Shown: positions 6,844 to 14,860 of the stretch, piece by piece
Position numbering within the stretch: position 1 is the stretch's first letter
Layout of the letters: every line of letters starts with the position of its first letter
Source: CAYONZ01 sp964405465
GTDB taxonomy: Bacteria; Bdellovibrionota; Bdellovibrionia; Bdellovibrionales; JAMPXM01
Direction: 5' to 3'
Length of the DNA: 32,759 nucleotides
Assembly: GCA_964405465.1 (NCBI GenBank)
Contig: CAYONZ010000038.1
Coordinates: 1-32,759 of the forward strand
The notes under the pieces: generated by a model
Database searches by the model: none
What the model was told of the DNA's origin: nothing
What the model saw: only the letters and a program-made list of their open reading frames with translations
Translations under genes and position numbers: made by a program

Positions 6844-7902
6844 TTATCTATCCTTTGCGTCCATGCGATCTATGCGACAAAGATCTAAAGCTAGCTGTGC
6901 GAAATCCGTAATCTCTTTCGATGTTGTATCATGCGAGATCATCAGTCGTGCCTCAAATGTTTCTTCATTCCAGATATAAAAAAAACGCGACTGGCGAAGT
7001 TTTTTTATGATTGGCTTTGGAAAAATACAAAATACAGCATTTGATTGAACTTCCTGAGTCACTTTGATGCTGGGCTCTTGAAGTAAAAGATCTCGAAGTT
7101 GTAGGGCTAAGCCGTGCACTTTTTGTGCAATTTCACGATGCAAATCGGTTCCAAGCCAAGCCTGAAACTGAGCGGCAATAAACCTCGTTTTTGAAGGCAA
7201 TTGCATCATCTGTTTTCGCAAAAATTTAAAATCATTTTTAATTTCAGAATTCAAAAGCACAACAGCTTCGCCAAACATTAATCCATTTTTCGTCCCACCA
7301 AATGAAACAACATCGACGCCTAAATCTGACGTCATCTGCTGCAGTGTACATTTTAAAAAATGAGCCGCGTTCACCAGCCTGGCTCCATCCATGTGAACTC
7401 TCAATTTATTTTGTTTTGCAAACTGACAGATAGCTGCAATTTCTTCAAGACTATAGACAGTTCCGAGCTCTGTCGGTTGAGTGATCGAAATCGCTTTTGC
7501 CTGAGAAAAATGCTGATCGCCTCGGCGAATGAGGTGCCGTCTTAGAGACTCGACACTGAGTTTTCCGTCGGTTGTGGCGATTGGCTGAAGTTTACATCCG
7601 ATCATCTTTTCCGGCGCTCCACACTCATCAACGTTTATGTGAGCCACGTCAGAGCATAGTACTGTATGGTAGCTCGAAACTAGCGTCGCCAGGGCCAGAA
7701 CATTCGCGGCAGTTCCATTGAAGACAAAATGCGCCTCACAGTTTTCGCCAAAATGCTGTTGCAGCGTCAATAGGGCTTTCTCTGTCAAACTATCCGTTCC
7801 ATAGCTAGGGGCATGGTTCAAATTGCAGTCCAAGATGGACTGCATGATCGTAGAATGTACGCTCGCATGATTGTCGCTACCGAATCCTTTTTGTGTCTCC
7901 AT
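6844..7902 (-). CDS. threonine-aldolase-family PLP enzyme (beta-eliminating lyase superfamily)
   Basis: A 352-residue fold-type I PLP enzyme close to low-specificity L-threonine aldolase, which splits L-Thr or beta-phenylserine into glycine and an aldehyde. Visible family marks: FGSDNHASVHSTIMQSI at the start, YGTDSLTEKA, FNGTAANVLAL, AHINVDECGAPEKMIG with the stacking His88, HMDGARL with Asp172 (pyridine N), and SFGGTKNG with the PLP lysine Lys205. Length is normal. A short AAGGTC precedes the ATG. It lies between an arginase-family hydrolase gene (114 bases upstream) and tryptophan dioxygenase (20 bases downstream), so it is almost certainly co-transcribed with the dioxygenase. This context makes a substrate other than threonine, such as kynurenine or hydroxykynurenine, worth considering, but the sequence alone does not show it. 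Confidence 0.85.
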   Translation of the reverse strand: METQKGFGSDNHASVHSTIMQSILDCNLNHAPSYGTDSLTEKALLTLQQHFGENCEAHFVFNGTAANVLALATLVSSYHTVLCSDVAHINVDECGAPEKMIGCKLQPIATTDGKLSVESLRRHLIRRGDQHFSQAKAISITQPTELGTVYSLEEIAAICQFAKQNKLRVHMDGARLVNAAHFLKCTLQQMTSDLGVDVVSFGGTKNGLMFGEAVVLLNSEIKNDFKFLRKQMMQLPSKTRFIAAQFQAWLGTDLHREIAQKVHGLALQLRDLLLQEPSIKVTQEVQSNAVFCIFPKPIIKKLRQSRFFYIWNEETFEARLMISHDTTSKEITDFAQLALDLCRIDRMDAKDR

Positions 7903-8016
7903 GACCTTGGATGCTATTTAAGCGTGAAGTGCTTGGCAAACAATGTCTTAAATGTCCCGATCTTTTGCCGCATCTCGGTTGAAGAAAAAGAACTCATCAT
8001 ACAACGGTCAGTTTGT

Positions 8017-9006
8017 TTAGCAGGAGGTTAAAAAACGATGCACAATTTGAGCAGCAAGTTTTGAAGTTCGATGATCATGATCAAGAGGAGGGGACACCTC
8101 ATAAACTCCCAGCATTCGCACATCAAGTCTCTTTAATATCACATCAAATACTCTGAAAAATCCATCTGGATCAAATCCTGTGCTCCAAGACTGGCTACAT
8201 CCCATTGCAAAGGCAGACGAAAAACCATCAATATCGACGCTTACAAAAGCTGGACGTGATTGTAAAAGAAGATCGCTCAAACGATGCAGGCACTCCCGAT
8301 CCCACGATCTTGCTCCCATTGCCAATTCAGGCCACGACAAAATCAATGCTCCATGCGACTGGGCCCAATCATAGTGAGTGCGACTATTACATTGTGGCTG
8401 AATTCCGATTTCAACAAAATCAAAATCTCCTGGAGATTTCATAAATTCCTGGAGCAATCTAAAAAATGGCGTGCCACTTGTCAGTCCTTTATCCAAGGGC
8501 CTAACATCGAGATGCGCATCAAAATTAATCACAATGGGTTTTCTTTGCTGGGTCTCCGCCCACGACAAAAATGCAGCCCCGTCGGCAAAACCATAGTCAT
8601 GTCCGCCTCCAAGACCCACCCAACGATGTCCAAGCTTAAGAGCTTCATGGGCCGTGGAGCGCACCACTTCATGCCGAGTCGCTATCGAAGTCCCATCTGT
8701 GGAATGAACAACCAAATTTCCTAAATCAAGAATAGCATTTTCCGGAGATATGAATCTCGGTGCTGTGAATAGATCTGGAGTCATCTTGTAGAGACTTCGG
8801 CGAATCTGATCGGGAGCCTGACAGGCTCCGATTCGTCCACCATTTAAGGCGATGCCTTCATCGTCTGGATAGCCTGCAATTACGGTCGACGCTGACTTAT
8901 TGAAAATTTGGTCTCGCGAAATCAACTGCGCAAAATCACCTAGACGCAAATCTAGAGAATCATTTCGTGAAAAAAACAAAGATGTGTCAATTGCTTCAAA
9001 GCTCAC
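8017..9006 (-). CDS. arginase/formimidoylglutamase-family metallohydrolase
   Basis: A 329-residue ureohydrolase-fold enzyme with a two-metal (Mn) site. Expected ligands are all present: GGGHD (His136), NFDAHLD (Asp163, His165, Asp167) and SVDIDGF (Asp258, Asp260), with Glu303 in VYEVSPPLD. The N-terminal GIALNGGRIGACQAPDQIR and the TSGTPF after the metal motif are most like formimidoylglutamase (HutG), which removes formamide from N-formimino-glutamate. No other histidine-utilisation gene lies nearby, so a plain HutG role is doubtful. It begins with GTG, and its GTGA start overlaps the upstream gene's stop, pointing to translational coupling. It lies upstream of the PLP enzyme and tryptophan dioxygenase, which makes N-formylkynurenine a possible substrate (inference). 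Agmatinase or guanidinobutyrase activity is an alternative. Confidence 0.85.
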   Translation of the reverse strand: MSFEAIDTSLFFSRNDSLDLRLGDFAQLISRDQIFNKSASTVIAGYPDDEGIALNGGRIGACQAPDQIRRSLYKMTPDLFTAPRFISPENAILDLGNLVVHSTDGTSIATRHEVVRSTAHEALKLGHRWVGLGGGHDYGFADGAAFLSWAETQQRKPIVINFDAHLDVRPLDKGLTSGTPFFRLLQEFMKSPGDFDFVEIGIQPQCNSRTHYDWAQSHGALILSWPELAMGARSWDRECLHRLSDLLLQSRPAFVSVDIDGFSSAFAMGCSQSWSTGFDPDGFFRVFDVILKRLDVRMLGVYEVSPPLDHDHRTSKLAAQIVHRFLTSC

Positions 9007-9596
9007 TTCTTAAGGTGAACTCGCTGGCTAAATGGTGTCAACTCAATAATCTGACTGACAGATCCATTTGCAGAATTTAAAAGCGACATCGTCCAACCAC
9101 TTGCGGTGTTTTGTAAAATTCCAATTTGAACCGCTGTTGTATTTCCGAAGAAAATGGACCATTCACCATTTGGATTCGGCGAAAGGGTGTATTTGAAGCT
9201 CTTGATAAAAGCTGTCGATGGCTCTTGCCGTGACGAAAAGAACCGCAGGTTTGAAAAGTCCGAAAATTCAAAAACACCGCCCAAAGAAGTTTCCCACTTT
9301 CCCAAAAGAGACTGCAAACCGACGACATCAATTGAATCTATCGTTAAAGATTTTCCATCAAAGGTGCCACTGCCGGCGCACCAGTCTCCACTTTGAAGGC
9401 GAGCCAAGTCTTGTGCAGCGTGAGTGGATTGTTGGTCAATCGGAACTATCAAGGCCCCAATTGATTGTGAAAGTAAAAAAAGCCCCTGGGAATTTCTGAC
9501 AATTGTACCTGAGTAGCTCCCTGCAAAAGCATTTTGTCCAAGAATAGTTGAGCTGATGCAAATTGCTAAAAACATAAGAACTGATTTGATCTTCAT
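9003..9596 (-). CDS. secreted protein of unknown function, coupled to the hydrolase gene
   Basis: About 197 residues, taking the ATG at 9596. The signal peptide MKIKSVLMFLAICISSTILGQNAFA ends before GSYSGTIV. A TTG at 9632 is also in frame, but TTGACT there looks more like a -35 element and would put 12 polar residues ahead of the signal. The mature protein is rich in Ser, Thr, Gly and aromatic residues in alternating patterns (beta-structure), with a single Cys (GDWCAGSG). No family is recognised. Its TGA overlaps the GTG start of the arginase-family gene by four bases, so the two are translated together. This is the first gene of the dioxygenase unit, and its product is exported while the other three look cytoplasmic. 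Confidence 0.7.
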   Translation of the reverse strand: MKIKSVLMFLAICISSTILGQNAFAGSYSGTIVRNSQGLFLLSQSIGALIVPIDQQSTHAAQDLARLQSGDWCAGSGTFDGKSLTIDSIDVVGLQSLLGKWETSLGGVFEFSDFSNLRFFSSRQEPSTAFIKSFKYTLSPNPNGEWSIFFGNTTAVQIGILQNTASGWTMSLLNSANGSVSQIIELTPFSQRVHLKK

Positions 9597-9685
9597 GCAG
9601 AGCGATGTACAGTTATGGTATAGGGGAGTCAAAGTGATTCTGCTTTCGATCTCCCCTCATTTTTCTACAACGCAGAAGGTTATCA

Positions 9686-10153
9686 ATGGGTTATGTCAAA
9701 ACGTCGCAACTAATTTCGGCAACACCAGACCAAGTCTTTAGATATGTGACAGACTTTAACCACTTAGCAGAGACTCTCGAAGGAAAACTGCAGGTCGAGG
9801 TCATTCATGCGCCGCCTGAGTTTAAGGAGCTCTTTGAGTTCGAATTGAAATTCAAGCGATTTTCAACTTCGGTGCCCTTTCGGGCGAGGGTCGAGTCCTT
9901 TTCCCGAGGCAAAGAGTTCACTTACCGACAAATCGAAGGGCATGTTTTCAAGTCCTGGCGGCACGTGCAGATTTTTGAGCAGTTTGATTTTAATATGACT
10001 CGACTCACCGATATTGTCGAGTTTGAGATGCCGATGGGGTTGGCAGGAAGTCTTTTGGATGATCTAGTTATTCGGCAAGATGTCGCGGGATTAATTAAGG
10101 CTCGCGCTAAAAATATCGCGGCCCATTTTGCTTCGGAAACCAAGGCTTCATGA
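9686..10153 (+). CDS. SRPBCC (START/Bet v1-like) ligand-binding protein
   Basis: A 155-residue protein of the SRPBCC helix-grip fold: MGYVKTSQLISATPDQVFRYVTDFNHLAETLEG is the typical first strand and helix (S-x2-I-x2-xP-x2-V-F-x-Y-V-x-D). The pattern continues with antiparallel strands and ends with the long C-terminal helix (LAGSLLDDLVIRQDVAGLIKARAKNIAAHF). Such proteins enclose hydrophobic ligands. Some are polyketide cyclases, many are unassigned. AGAAGG lies just upstream of the ATG. The stop overlaps the next gene's start (ATGA), so both form one transcriptional and translational unit. It faces away from the dioxygenase unit, with an ~90-base divergent promoter region between. Confidence 0.8.
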   Translation: MGYVKTSQLISATPDQVFRYVTDFNHLAETLEGKLQVEVIHAPPEFKELFEFELKFKRFSTSVPFRARVESFSRGKEFTYRQIEGHVFKSWRHVQIFEQFDFNMTRLTDIVEFEMPMGLAGSLLDDLVIRQDVAGLIKARAKNIAAHFASETKAS

Positions 10154-10881
10154 CTTTGTTGTCGCGATTTCGGCAGGAGTATCCGCTTTTGTCTTCACGT
10201 CTAGAGACTCTAGATACAGAGAGACTCCTGGTGAATTATGAAATGAATTTCAGCGAAAGCTCAATCTCCACAGCTGGCTCAACTCATTTTTTTTACTTTC
10301 CCATGTTTCTCAAGCAAATCCACCATAAGCCGGAATGGCATATCGATTTGGCCTGGATGGAGTCAGCAACAACAAATACCAAACAAATAGCTGCTGAGTT
10401 TTTGAGTGAATTTCAGAGTCAATATGAACTCGGAGCGGGCAGTGGGAAGTCGAATAATTCTCACTTGAACCGCCTAAGTTCGACCTTAACAAGATTAAAC
10501 CCGACGGCCACACTGGTGAGCTCACGTTATGCATTACTAAATTGGCCAAATAGTCAGCCGCAGCCCATGGAAGCACGCGAGCTCATTGCCATTTGGTGGA
10601 ATTTTGAAATGAATCAACTCGAAGTTCGAGCTATTCCGAAGCAAAGTGTGGCAGCGTTTGATATTTTTTTGGATCTCCAAGAAGACCTTAGTTTAACAAA
10701 AGATTCGGTCCATCAAAAAGTTGACCACAAAGTTTTGAGTTCACCGAATAGCAACCACAGAATCTTGAGTCAAAGAATTCAGAGTTTAATTCAAAATGAT
10801 GATTTTTTGTATTCGGCTTGGAAGACTAATCTCATTTGGATGCATTCGAACCTAACTCCACTAGTAGACCAGGATCTCTAG
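10150..10881 (+). CDS. conserved-looking unknown protein coupled to the SRPBCC gene
   Basis: A 243-residue protein with no signal peptide or membrane segment and no recognised domain. It is soluble, rich in Ser/Asn/Leu, with Trp-containing stretches (WHIDLAWMESA, ELIAIWWNFEMNQLEVRAIP, YSAWKTNLIWMHSN). The stretch IAIWWNFEMNQLEVRAIPK followed by FDIFLDLQED suggests strand-turn-strand packing. The ATGA overlap with the SRPBCC gene indicates coupled synthesis, perhaps of a protein pair. The 3' end overlaps the convergent queG stop within CTAG (10878-10881). Function unknown. Confidence 0.6.
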   Translation: MTLLSRFRQEYPLLSSRLETLDTERLLVNYEMNFSESSISTAGSTHFFYFPMFLKQIHHKPEWHIDLAWMESATTNTKQIAAEFLSEFQSQYELGAGSGKSNNSHLNRLSSTLTRLNPTATLVSSRYALLNWPNSQPQPMEARELIAIWWNFEMNQLEVRAIPKQSVAAFDIFLDLQEDLSLTKDSVHQKVDHKVLSSPNSNHRILSQRIQSLIQNDDFLYSAWKTNLIWMHSNLTPLVDQDL

Positions 10882-11816
10882 TGCTCTACATTTTCTTCAA
10901 CAAGTGTCTTTACAGTTTGTTGGGCTAGACTCCCAAGTCTTTCGTGTTCGCAAAGCTTATTTACAGCCTCCAAACACTCGGTCAGCTTTAGATTCGCTAT
11001 CACCACTAGGGCATTTCTTTTTAAGCCGCGTCCTCCTGCGCGCGCGAGCGGGCTCACGCGCAGTGTTCGATCGATTTCTTTATTAGATGTCGTCAAAATC
11101 CAATTTAGCTCTTCTACTAATTTTTTCCTCTGCGCGAGTGGATCATGTTGAAATGCACCTTTTCCGTGAACTTTTAAGTTCCACGGACATACGATCTGAC
11201 AGATATCACATCCAAATAGCCAGTCTAAACTCTGTTGGCGAAGGTCAACGGACGCCACCTGTTTCGACTCAATTGTAAGGTACGAAATACACTTTCTTGC
11301 ATCAAGTTTGCGATCATCAATCAAGGCTTTTGTTGGACAAGCCTCGATGCACCGGCGGCATGTTCCGCAAAAATCCTGCATGGGCAAATCTGCGGAGGAC
11401 AAATTCAGTGTTGTATAGATCTCTCCCAGAAAAAACAGACTTCCTTTTTTGGGGTGTATGAGGCACGTGTTTTTCCCGATCCATCCCATCCCTGCTCGAT
11501 ACGCTAAATCCCGTTCCAACACTGGGCTNNNNNNNNNNNNNNNNNNNNNNNNNNNNNNNNNNNNNNNNNNNNNNNNNNNNNNNNNNNNNNNNNNNNNNNN
11601 NNNNNNNNNNNNNNNNNNNNNNNNNNNNGCCTCTTTCTGCTCTAAATGTGAAACCAGATAATCCATGTCTGCGTGACATCCATCTTGAATCCATTGAATA
11701 TAGTGACTCATTGAAAACGGACGCTCAAGTTTAGCAAATCCGAAATGATTCAGACCTAATTGTTTCAATAGATCTTCAACCACTCTTTTTGGTTCAGGAC
11801 TGGATTCAGCGTGCAT
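10878..11816 (-). CDS. queG: epoxyqueuosine reductase QueG, interrupted by an N gap
   Basis: The last enzyme of queuosine synthesis. It is cobalamin-dependent and reduces the epoxide of epoxyqueuosine in tRNA anticodon loops. Visible: the N-terminal LGLNHFGFAKLERP block, SPVLERDLAYRAGMGWIGKNT, GSLFFLGEI, two 4Fe-4S motifs CGTCRRCIEACP and CDICQIVCPWN, and C-terminal HEAT-like helices (GRGLKRNALVVIANL). The 100-N run removes part of the cobalamin-binding domain. By comparison with the E. coli enzyme the missing segment should be several times longer than the 34 residues allowed, so the real gap is probably longer. AAGGTGA stands before the ATG. It diverges from the CCA-adding enzyme gene, another tRNA-processing function. 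Confidence 0.93.
   Translation of the reverse strand: MHAESSPEPKRVVEDLLKQLGLNHFGFAKLERPFSMSHYIQWIQDGCHADMDYLVSHLEQKEXXXXXXXXXXXXXXXXXXXXXXXXXXXXXXXXXXSPVLERDLAYRAGMGWIGKNTCLIHPKKGSLFFLGEIYTTLNLSSADLPMQDFCGTCRRCIEACPTKALIDDRKLDARKCISYLTIESKQVASVDLRQQSLDWLFGCDICQIVCPWNLKVHGKGAFQHDPLAQRKKLVEELNWILTTSNKEIDRTLRVSPLARAGGRGLKRNALVVIANLKLTECLEAVNKLCEHERLGSLAQQTVKTLVEENVEH
11529..11628. other. assembly gap (100 N) inside queG
   Basis: Exactly 100 N, a likely fixed-size placeholder. Family length suggests more sequence is missing. Confidence 0.95.
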
Positions 11817-11837
11817 TCGTCACCTTAATAAAAATAG

Positions 11838-11855
11838 TCGATTCTGAAGAATCGA
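11838..11855. promoter_or_regulatory. palindrome in the queG-cca divergent region
   Basis: TCGATTCT-GA-AGAATCGA is perfectly symmetric, 22 bases before the queG start. The rest of the 246-base region (11817-12062) shows no gene and no clear promoter. The site could be an operator or a small hairpin in the queG leader. Confidence 0.3.
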
Positions 11856-12062
11856 AGCCCTTCCTCATCGACCATAGGGCTACTTTTGCTTTCAACATCC
11901 GCGATACAATCCTACCATAAGACCCAGGAATATGCTTTGGTCAATCTTTACACCGCTTGAAGCTTTCCAAACCACTAAACCGAAAATGCACCTCTTAGTT
12001 TAATCAAGGTGAACCTCCCACTTGCGATAGACAAATCGTTCGACTGAGCCTAGCATAGTCTC

Positions 12063-13370
12063 ATGCTCGATCTACAATCTCATCCCCATTGGCCCCAGGT
12101 CATAAGTGTTTGCCAGGCTCTTAATCAGCATGGCTTTGTTGCCTATCTGGCAGGTGGATGCGTGCGAGACTTGATTCTAAAAAGACCTCCGAACGACTTT
12201 GATGTCGCAACCAACGCAACACCCGAACAGATCGAAAAAATCTTTCCCAAATGTATCCTAGTAGGTAAAAAATTTGGAGTGATCGTCTTACCTTTCGATG
12301 ATTTTCAAATTGAGGTTGCGACTTTTCGCAAAGATGGTCCTTATTTTGACGGCAGGCGACCGCATACCATTGAATTTTCCTCAGCCCAAGAAGATGCCTT
12401 ACGTCGCGACTTCACCATCAACGCCTTGTTTCTTGATCCACTCAATGGTGCCATTCTCGACTTTGTTGAAGGTGAAATCGATATCGGCCGCAAAATAATT
12501 CAAACGGTAGGAGATCCTCTGGCTCGGTTTACAGAGGACAAACTTCGTATTATGCGAGCTATCCGTTTTTGCGCTCAGCTCGGTTTTCAAATTGATCCCA
12601 CAACTTTGCTTGCGATAAAAAACATGGCGCCACAAATTCTCACCGTTTCCCATGAAAGAATTCGGGATGAGTTTCTCAAGTTACTTAGGGCAAATGGGCG
12701 ATGTCGTGGTTTGGCATTATTGCATGAAACTGGTCTACGTGATTTCCTGCTTCCAGAGTGGAAGGACCTTGAGTCAGATCGGCAGCCCGTGTCTCCTGAG
12801 GGAATTGCGGGGCTAGAGGCACTTCGTTTTTGGTTTCCAAATCCTAGAGAGGCTTTTTTCACCACTTTAAAAAACCTTGAGAATGTTCAATTTGATTCCC
12901 CAGAAATTTACTTCTTGTTTCTTAATTTCGCTATCTTTCTTCGCAGTGGCACGGCATCCGTTTTGAAGAGATTTAAATTCTCCAATCAAGTTCAAGCTGA
13001 ACTTCATTTCATTGCTTCGAACGAATCCCTGTTTCGCTCAGAAAATTTACCTAGAACTGCCAAATTGCTCCAAATCCGTTTACACTCTTACGGAGCCAAA
13101 ACGTTTTCTTTCTATCGCGGTTTCTGCCATTCAAATGCCAATCCAAATCTGAAGAAAGTAACGGAACGCTTGAACTTCATTGAGTCAGAAGTCACGCGAT
13201 TATGCCCTTCAGGAAAATTGCCTGAGCCATGGATGACAGGGGCGGACCTAAAAAGACAAAATATTTCTCCTGGCCCTGAGATGGGTTCTCTCCTCGAAGA
13301 AATGTACGCACAACAAATTGAAATGAAATTTCGATCAAAAGAAGATTTGGTCCAGCACTATTTCAAGTAG
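12063..13370 (+). CDS. cca: CCA tRNA nucleotidyltransferase (class II)
   Basis: Adds or repairs the 3' CCA end of tRNAs, using CTP and ATP without a template. The 435-residue protein starts with AYLAGGCVRDLILKRPPNDFDVAT: the GG and RxD nucleotidyltransferase motif with metal-binding Asp45 and Asp47. RRDFTINALFLDP and the RIMRAIRFCAQLGF neck follow. The end reads LPEPWMTGADLKRQNISPGPEMGSLLEEMY, matching the GxDL...PGPxxG block typical of CCA enzymes. Poly(A) polymerase I (PcnB) shares the head domain but usually lacks this ending, so CCA-adding activity is preferred. The ribosome-binding site is weak. The start cannot be moved far without losing the head domain. Confidence 0.85.
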   Translation: MLDLQSHPHWPQVISVCQALNQHGFVAYLAGGCVRDLILKRPPNDFDVATNATPEQIEKIFPKCILVGKKFGVIVLPFDDFQIEVATFRKDGPYFDGRRPHTIEFSSAQEDALRRDFTINALFLDPLNGAILDFVEGEIDIGRKIIQTVGDPLARFTEDKLRIMRAIRFCAQLGFQIDPTTLLAIKNMAPQILTVSHERIRDEFLKLLRANGRCRGLALLHETGLRDFLLPEWKDLESDRQPVSPEGIAGLEALRFWFPNPREAFFTTLKNLENVQFDSPEIYFLFLNFAIFLRSGTASVLKRFKFSNQVQAELHFIASNESLFRSENLPRTAKLLQIRLHSYGAKTFSFYRGFCHSNANPNLKKVTERLNFIESEVTRLCPSGKLPEPWMTGADLKRQNISPGPEMGSLLEEMYAQQIEMKFRSKEDLVQHYFK

Positions 13371-13463
13371 GACTGGTGCCAAAGATAGAAAATGAATTCA
13401 AGTCATAGGCCGGAGCAGAAATTGTGTGATAGCAATGGACCAGCCCGAAGAAATCATTGCCAA

Positions 13464-14481
13464 CTAAATTTCAATGAATTGAGTTTCATTGGGCCAGACA
13501 GGCCTGGGCCAATACAATACTAAACAAACAATTCTTTCATCTCGCCAAGTTGAATATCGGAATTGAAATCTATTTCGCGACGGGAGGGCTCGGAACCATT
13601 TGCCCGAAGCCGCTACAATTNNNNNNNNNNNNNNNNNNNNNNNNNNNNNNNNNNNNNNNNNNNNNNNNNNNNNNNNNNNNNNNNNNNNNNNNNNNNNNNN
13701 NNNNNNNNNNNNNNNNNNNNGAAACAGCCAACAGATGGTAGTTGTTTCCGAGAAAATTGGCATAATGACACCGAAGACTAGCTTGCCAGTTCCATGCGCC
13801 TGAGTAATAGGTTTCTCGCAATGGAACGACATGGTCGATCTGAAGCGCATTGGCCATTTTAAAATCTTGGTCTGTATACGGCTCATGCCAATCACCCGAT
13901 TGCACTCGACAAGGACTTTGTGGTGTCCACTGGATCGTTGAAGGATCAGAAGAGTCACGCACCAAAACTTCAGCTCTGGTATCAATGCAAGGTCGAGAAC
14001 TCTGATGAACAATCCACCCACCAAAGTGTTGAAGCCGATTGTATCGTTCGATCGAAGCCACTAGGGAATCGCGATTTTGTTTTGAAACATGATCCGACAT
14101 CCATTGAAATAAACTCATCTCACGTTCCGCTGGATTTGGAACCGAGCCGAGTGGTGAAATTTCGCCTCCACCTATTATGAAAAACGTCTCCAGTGCCACT
14201 CTTTTTGTTGCCTTTAAAATCTGATCAAGTGGCCCTAGTAAAGATGATTTCTCTTTGAATAAATCCGACCCTTTTAATTCAGCAGCTGAGCTTGTTAAAC
14301 TTGGTCCTAATTCTCGATTTTGATCACCAACTCCATTACTAACTGAAACGAGACCTATCCTGGAGGCGCCAGGCTGCACAGGGAAGGCATATGCTTGAGT
14401 TATAAAAAACAATGCAACCAAAATTATCAGTTGAAACCGGAATAGGGCGCGAATTCTAGGGTTGAACAATCCATGATGCAT
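13464..14481 (-). CDS. secreted HNH nuclease (GmrSD/DUF1524-type), interrupted by an N gap
   Basis: An exported nuclease. The signal peptide (FQLIILVALFFITQAYA, cut before FPV) is followed by an unknown region of ~110 residues and then the HNH core: CRVQSGDWHEPYTDQDF, QIDHVVPLRETYYSGAWNW (Asp216, His217) and ANFLGNNYHLLAV just before the 100-N gap. After the gap, one frame stops after 16 codons at 13570. The frame ending at 13464 reads KWFRALPSRNRFQFRY, then STWRDERIV, resembling the family's W-x-PPN-x2-F-x-C-x-Y-x3-W ending, so I take 13464 as the true end. This implies that the real gap length differs from 100 modulo 3. It probably degrades DNA outside the cytoplasm. A hairpin covers its ribosome-binding site. 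Confidence 0.8.
13621..13720. other. assembly gap (100 N) inside the nuclease gene
   Basis: Exactly 100 N, hiding the part of the HNH motif that should carry the conserved Asn and KG segment. Confidence 0.95.
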
Positions 14482-14492
14482 CTCTTAAGTCT

Positions 14493-14516
14493 CCCTTACT
14501 AAAACTCTAGTAAGGG
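14493..14516 (-). promoter_or_regulatory. hairpin covering the nuclease ribosome-binding site
   Basis: CCCTTACTA (14493-14501) and TAGTAAGGG (14508-14516) form a perfect nine-base stem with a six-base loop. Because the stem is symmetric, the minus-strand transcript ends it with AAGGG, which continues as AAGGGAG nine bases before the nuclease ATG. The Shine-Dalgarno sequence is thus half buried in the stem. No T run follows, so it is not a typical terminator. Confidence 0.5.
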
Positions 14517-14548
14517 CACTCTGCAGAATGCAAACGCTTTCTTGTCAG

Positions 14549-14749
14549 TTATTTTTTTGGACTTGTTTTTTGACTCGTGTGGCTAGCACCACTATGCTGC
14601 TTCCAATCATACTCGGAGTTGTTGCTAAATCGGTTATCCCAATCTTGCCATTTTTTCTTGGGATGTTGATGAAAGATCTCACCTTTTTTATCAAAATTCT
14701 CAGGATCTTTGCCGCCAATAAAGTCTGCGATAATTTTTAGAATTCCCAT
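14549..14749 (-). CDS. small charged protein of unknown function
   Basis: 66 residues, starting MGILKIIADFIGGKDPENFDKKG and ending in a His/Lys/Ser-rich tail (HSGASHTSQKTSPKK). The first ~13 residues could form a short amphipathic helix. The rest is polar with several aromatic residues (KKKWQDWDNRF). GAGGG six bases before the ATG supports this start. An in-frame TTG at 14860 would add 37 basic residues without a ribosome-binding site. The gene sits between the nuclease (66 bases downstream) and another small gene, all on the minus strand, perhaps in one transcript. No family is recognised. Confidence 0.5.
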   Translation of the reverse strand: MGILKIIADFIGGKDPENFDKKGEIFHQHPKKKWQDWDNRFSNNSEYDWKQHSGASHTSQKTSPKK

Positions 14750-14860
14750 GATGTTTTTCCCTCTCGTCTTCGCACTCCATAATTGATGACGCCCAAGAAA
14801 TTGTCTATGTTTTTTCTTTTTGTGTTGTGACGAATCGTGTTTGGTTGGTCTGTAAGCCAA

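Noticed and set aside
8021..8064. AGGAGG seven bases before an ATG on the plus strand, opening an eight-codon ORF
   Set aside because: The peptide stops after eight codons inside the opposite-strand hydrolase gene and has no following gene to regulate on that strand.
9630..9632. In-frame TTG as start of the secreted protein before the arginase-family gene
   Set aside because: It would add 12 polar residues ahead of a normal signal peptide. TTGACT here looks more like part of a promoter.
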